Positions 63,905 through 64,000 of a DNA stretch of 64,000 bases are shown one piece after another. The notes under the pieces are model-generated. The model was not told the DNA's origin and searched no databases. It worked only from the letters and a program-made list of their open reading frames with translations. Origin of the DNA: Diplocarpon mali (taxonomy: Eukaryota > Ascomycota > Leotiomycetes > Helotiales > Drepanopezizaceae); assembly GCA_024741835.1 (NCBI GenBank), contig JAENRP010000185.1, positions 21,828 to 85,827 on the forward strand, in the 5' to 3' direction. Made by a program: the position numbers and the translations under genes. Within the stretch, counting starts at the first letter, position 1, and every line of letters starts with the position of its first letter.

Positions 63905-63915
63905 GGGCTCATAAC
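63905..63915 (-). other. TRIM primer-binding site, half-tRNA type
   Basis: Plus strand GGGCTCATAAC, the anticodon stem-loop sequence of initiator tRNA-Met itself; the complement on the minus strand abuts the LTR. Unmutated here, unlike in the three Copia copies. Confidence 0.65.
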
Positions 63916-64000
63916 TGTCGTGCATAATACCGCTCGGCCAAAATGTGAATCCACACCTTAGGGCGCGTACTAGCATATTTAGCCTATTTTCTGCACAACA
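63916..64000 (-). repeat. TRIM LTR, 5' by the proposed orientation
   Basis: 85 bp, ends TGCACAACA in plus orientation at the last base of the window. Confidence 0.8.

Larger units (their letters stand above)
63484..64000 (-). mobile_element. TRIM-like element, 517 bp, GC-rich and not RIP-mutated
   Basis: Two 85-bp direct repeats (63484-63568, 63916-64000) start TG and end CA and differ at one or two bases, around 347 bp of non-coding DNA. On the minus strand the element begins TGTTGTGCAGAA, the first 12 nt of the Copia E1 LTR. GTTATGAGCCC lies just inside that LTR as primer site, and CCTAGGGGGTG just before the other LTR as polypurine tract, both as in E1. Inserted in Copia E after GCTTA. 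The second repeat ends exactly at the window edge, so the target duplication cannot be checked; a tandem satellite of 432-bp period is the alternative. Confidence 0.72.

Noticed and set aside
63905..63915. Part of a tRNA-Met gene
   Set aside because: Only the anticodon stem-loop sequence is present, directly beside an LTR; fits a primer-binding site.

Overview
The window reads as nuclear DNA of a filamentous ascomycete (Pezizomycotina; a Leotiomycete is my guess, not shown). The genes have many 42-106 nt GT-AG introns with CTAAC/CTGAC-type branch sites, a NIMA kinase ortholog is present, and the repeats carry dense C-to-T and G-to-A changes of the kind made by repeat-induced point mutation (RIP).

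Positions 1-15,330 are ordinary, tightly packed single-copy DNA. In order: a signal peptide peptidase (minus, running off the left edge), a PPIL1-type cyclophilin (plus), an NT-C2 domain protein (minus), the tRNA adenosine deaminase Tad1 (plus), an ankyrin/double-BTB protein related to ABTB1 (minus), the mitotic kinase NimA (plus), and a broken gene for a fungal SLATT-type two-transmembrane protein (plus). Neighbours are mostly divergent pairs sharing 270-490 bp of upstream DNA. No shared pathway is evident: these are unlinked housekeeping functions.

From about 15,330 to 63,483 the sequence is AT-rich, has almost no intact reading frame, and is a stack of nested LTR retrotransposons. A minus-strand Gypsy fragment (to 17,109) is followed by Gypsy A, which starts at 17,110. 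A is split by Copia E1 (17,955-25,549), by full-length Gypsy B (30,587-46,342, 15.8 kb), by Copia C (46,959-53,105) and by Gypsy D (from 55,619). D is split by Copia E (from 59,082). E is split by a small, GC-rich, apparently unmutated element (63,484-64,000) with 85-bp terminal repeats. Target duplications support several of these joints, so the order of insertion can be read.

Three things stand out. Gypsy B carries, after its integrase, two long homologous extra reading frames of about 1,130 codons each (X1, X2) of unknown function. A 23-bp hairpin, 10-bp arms around 3 nt, is scattered in coding sequence of both the Gypsy and the 6.1-kb Copia families and forms an in-frame tandem array in the latter. 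The 517-bp element at the right edge looks like a terminal-repeat retrotransposon in miniature (TRIM) that shares LTR end, primer site and polypurine tract with Copia E1.
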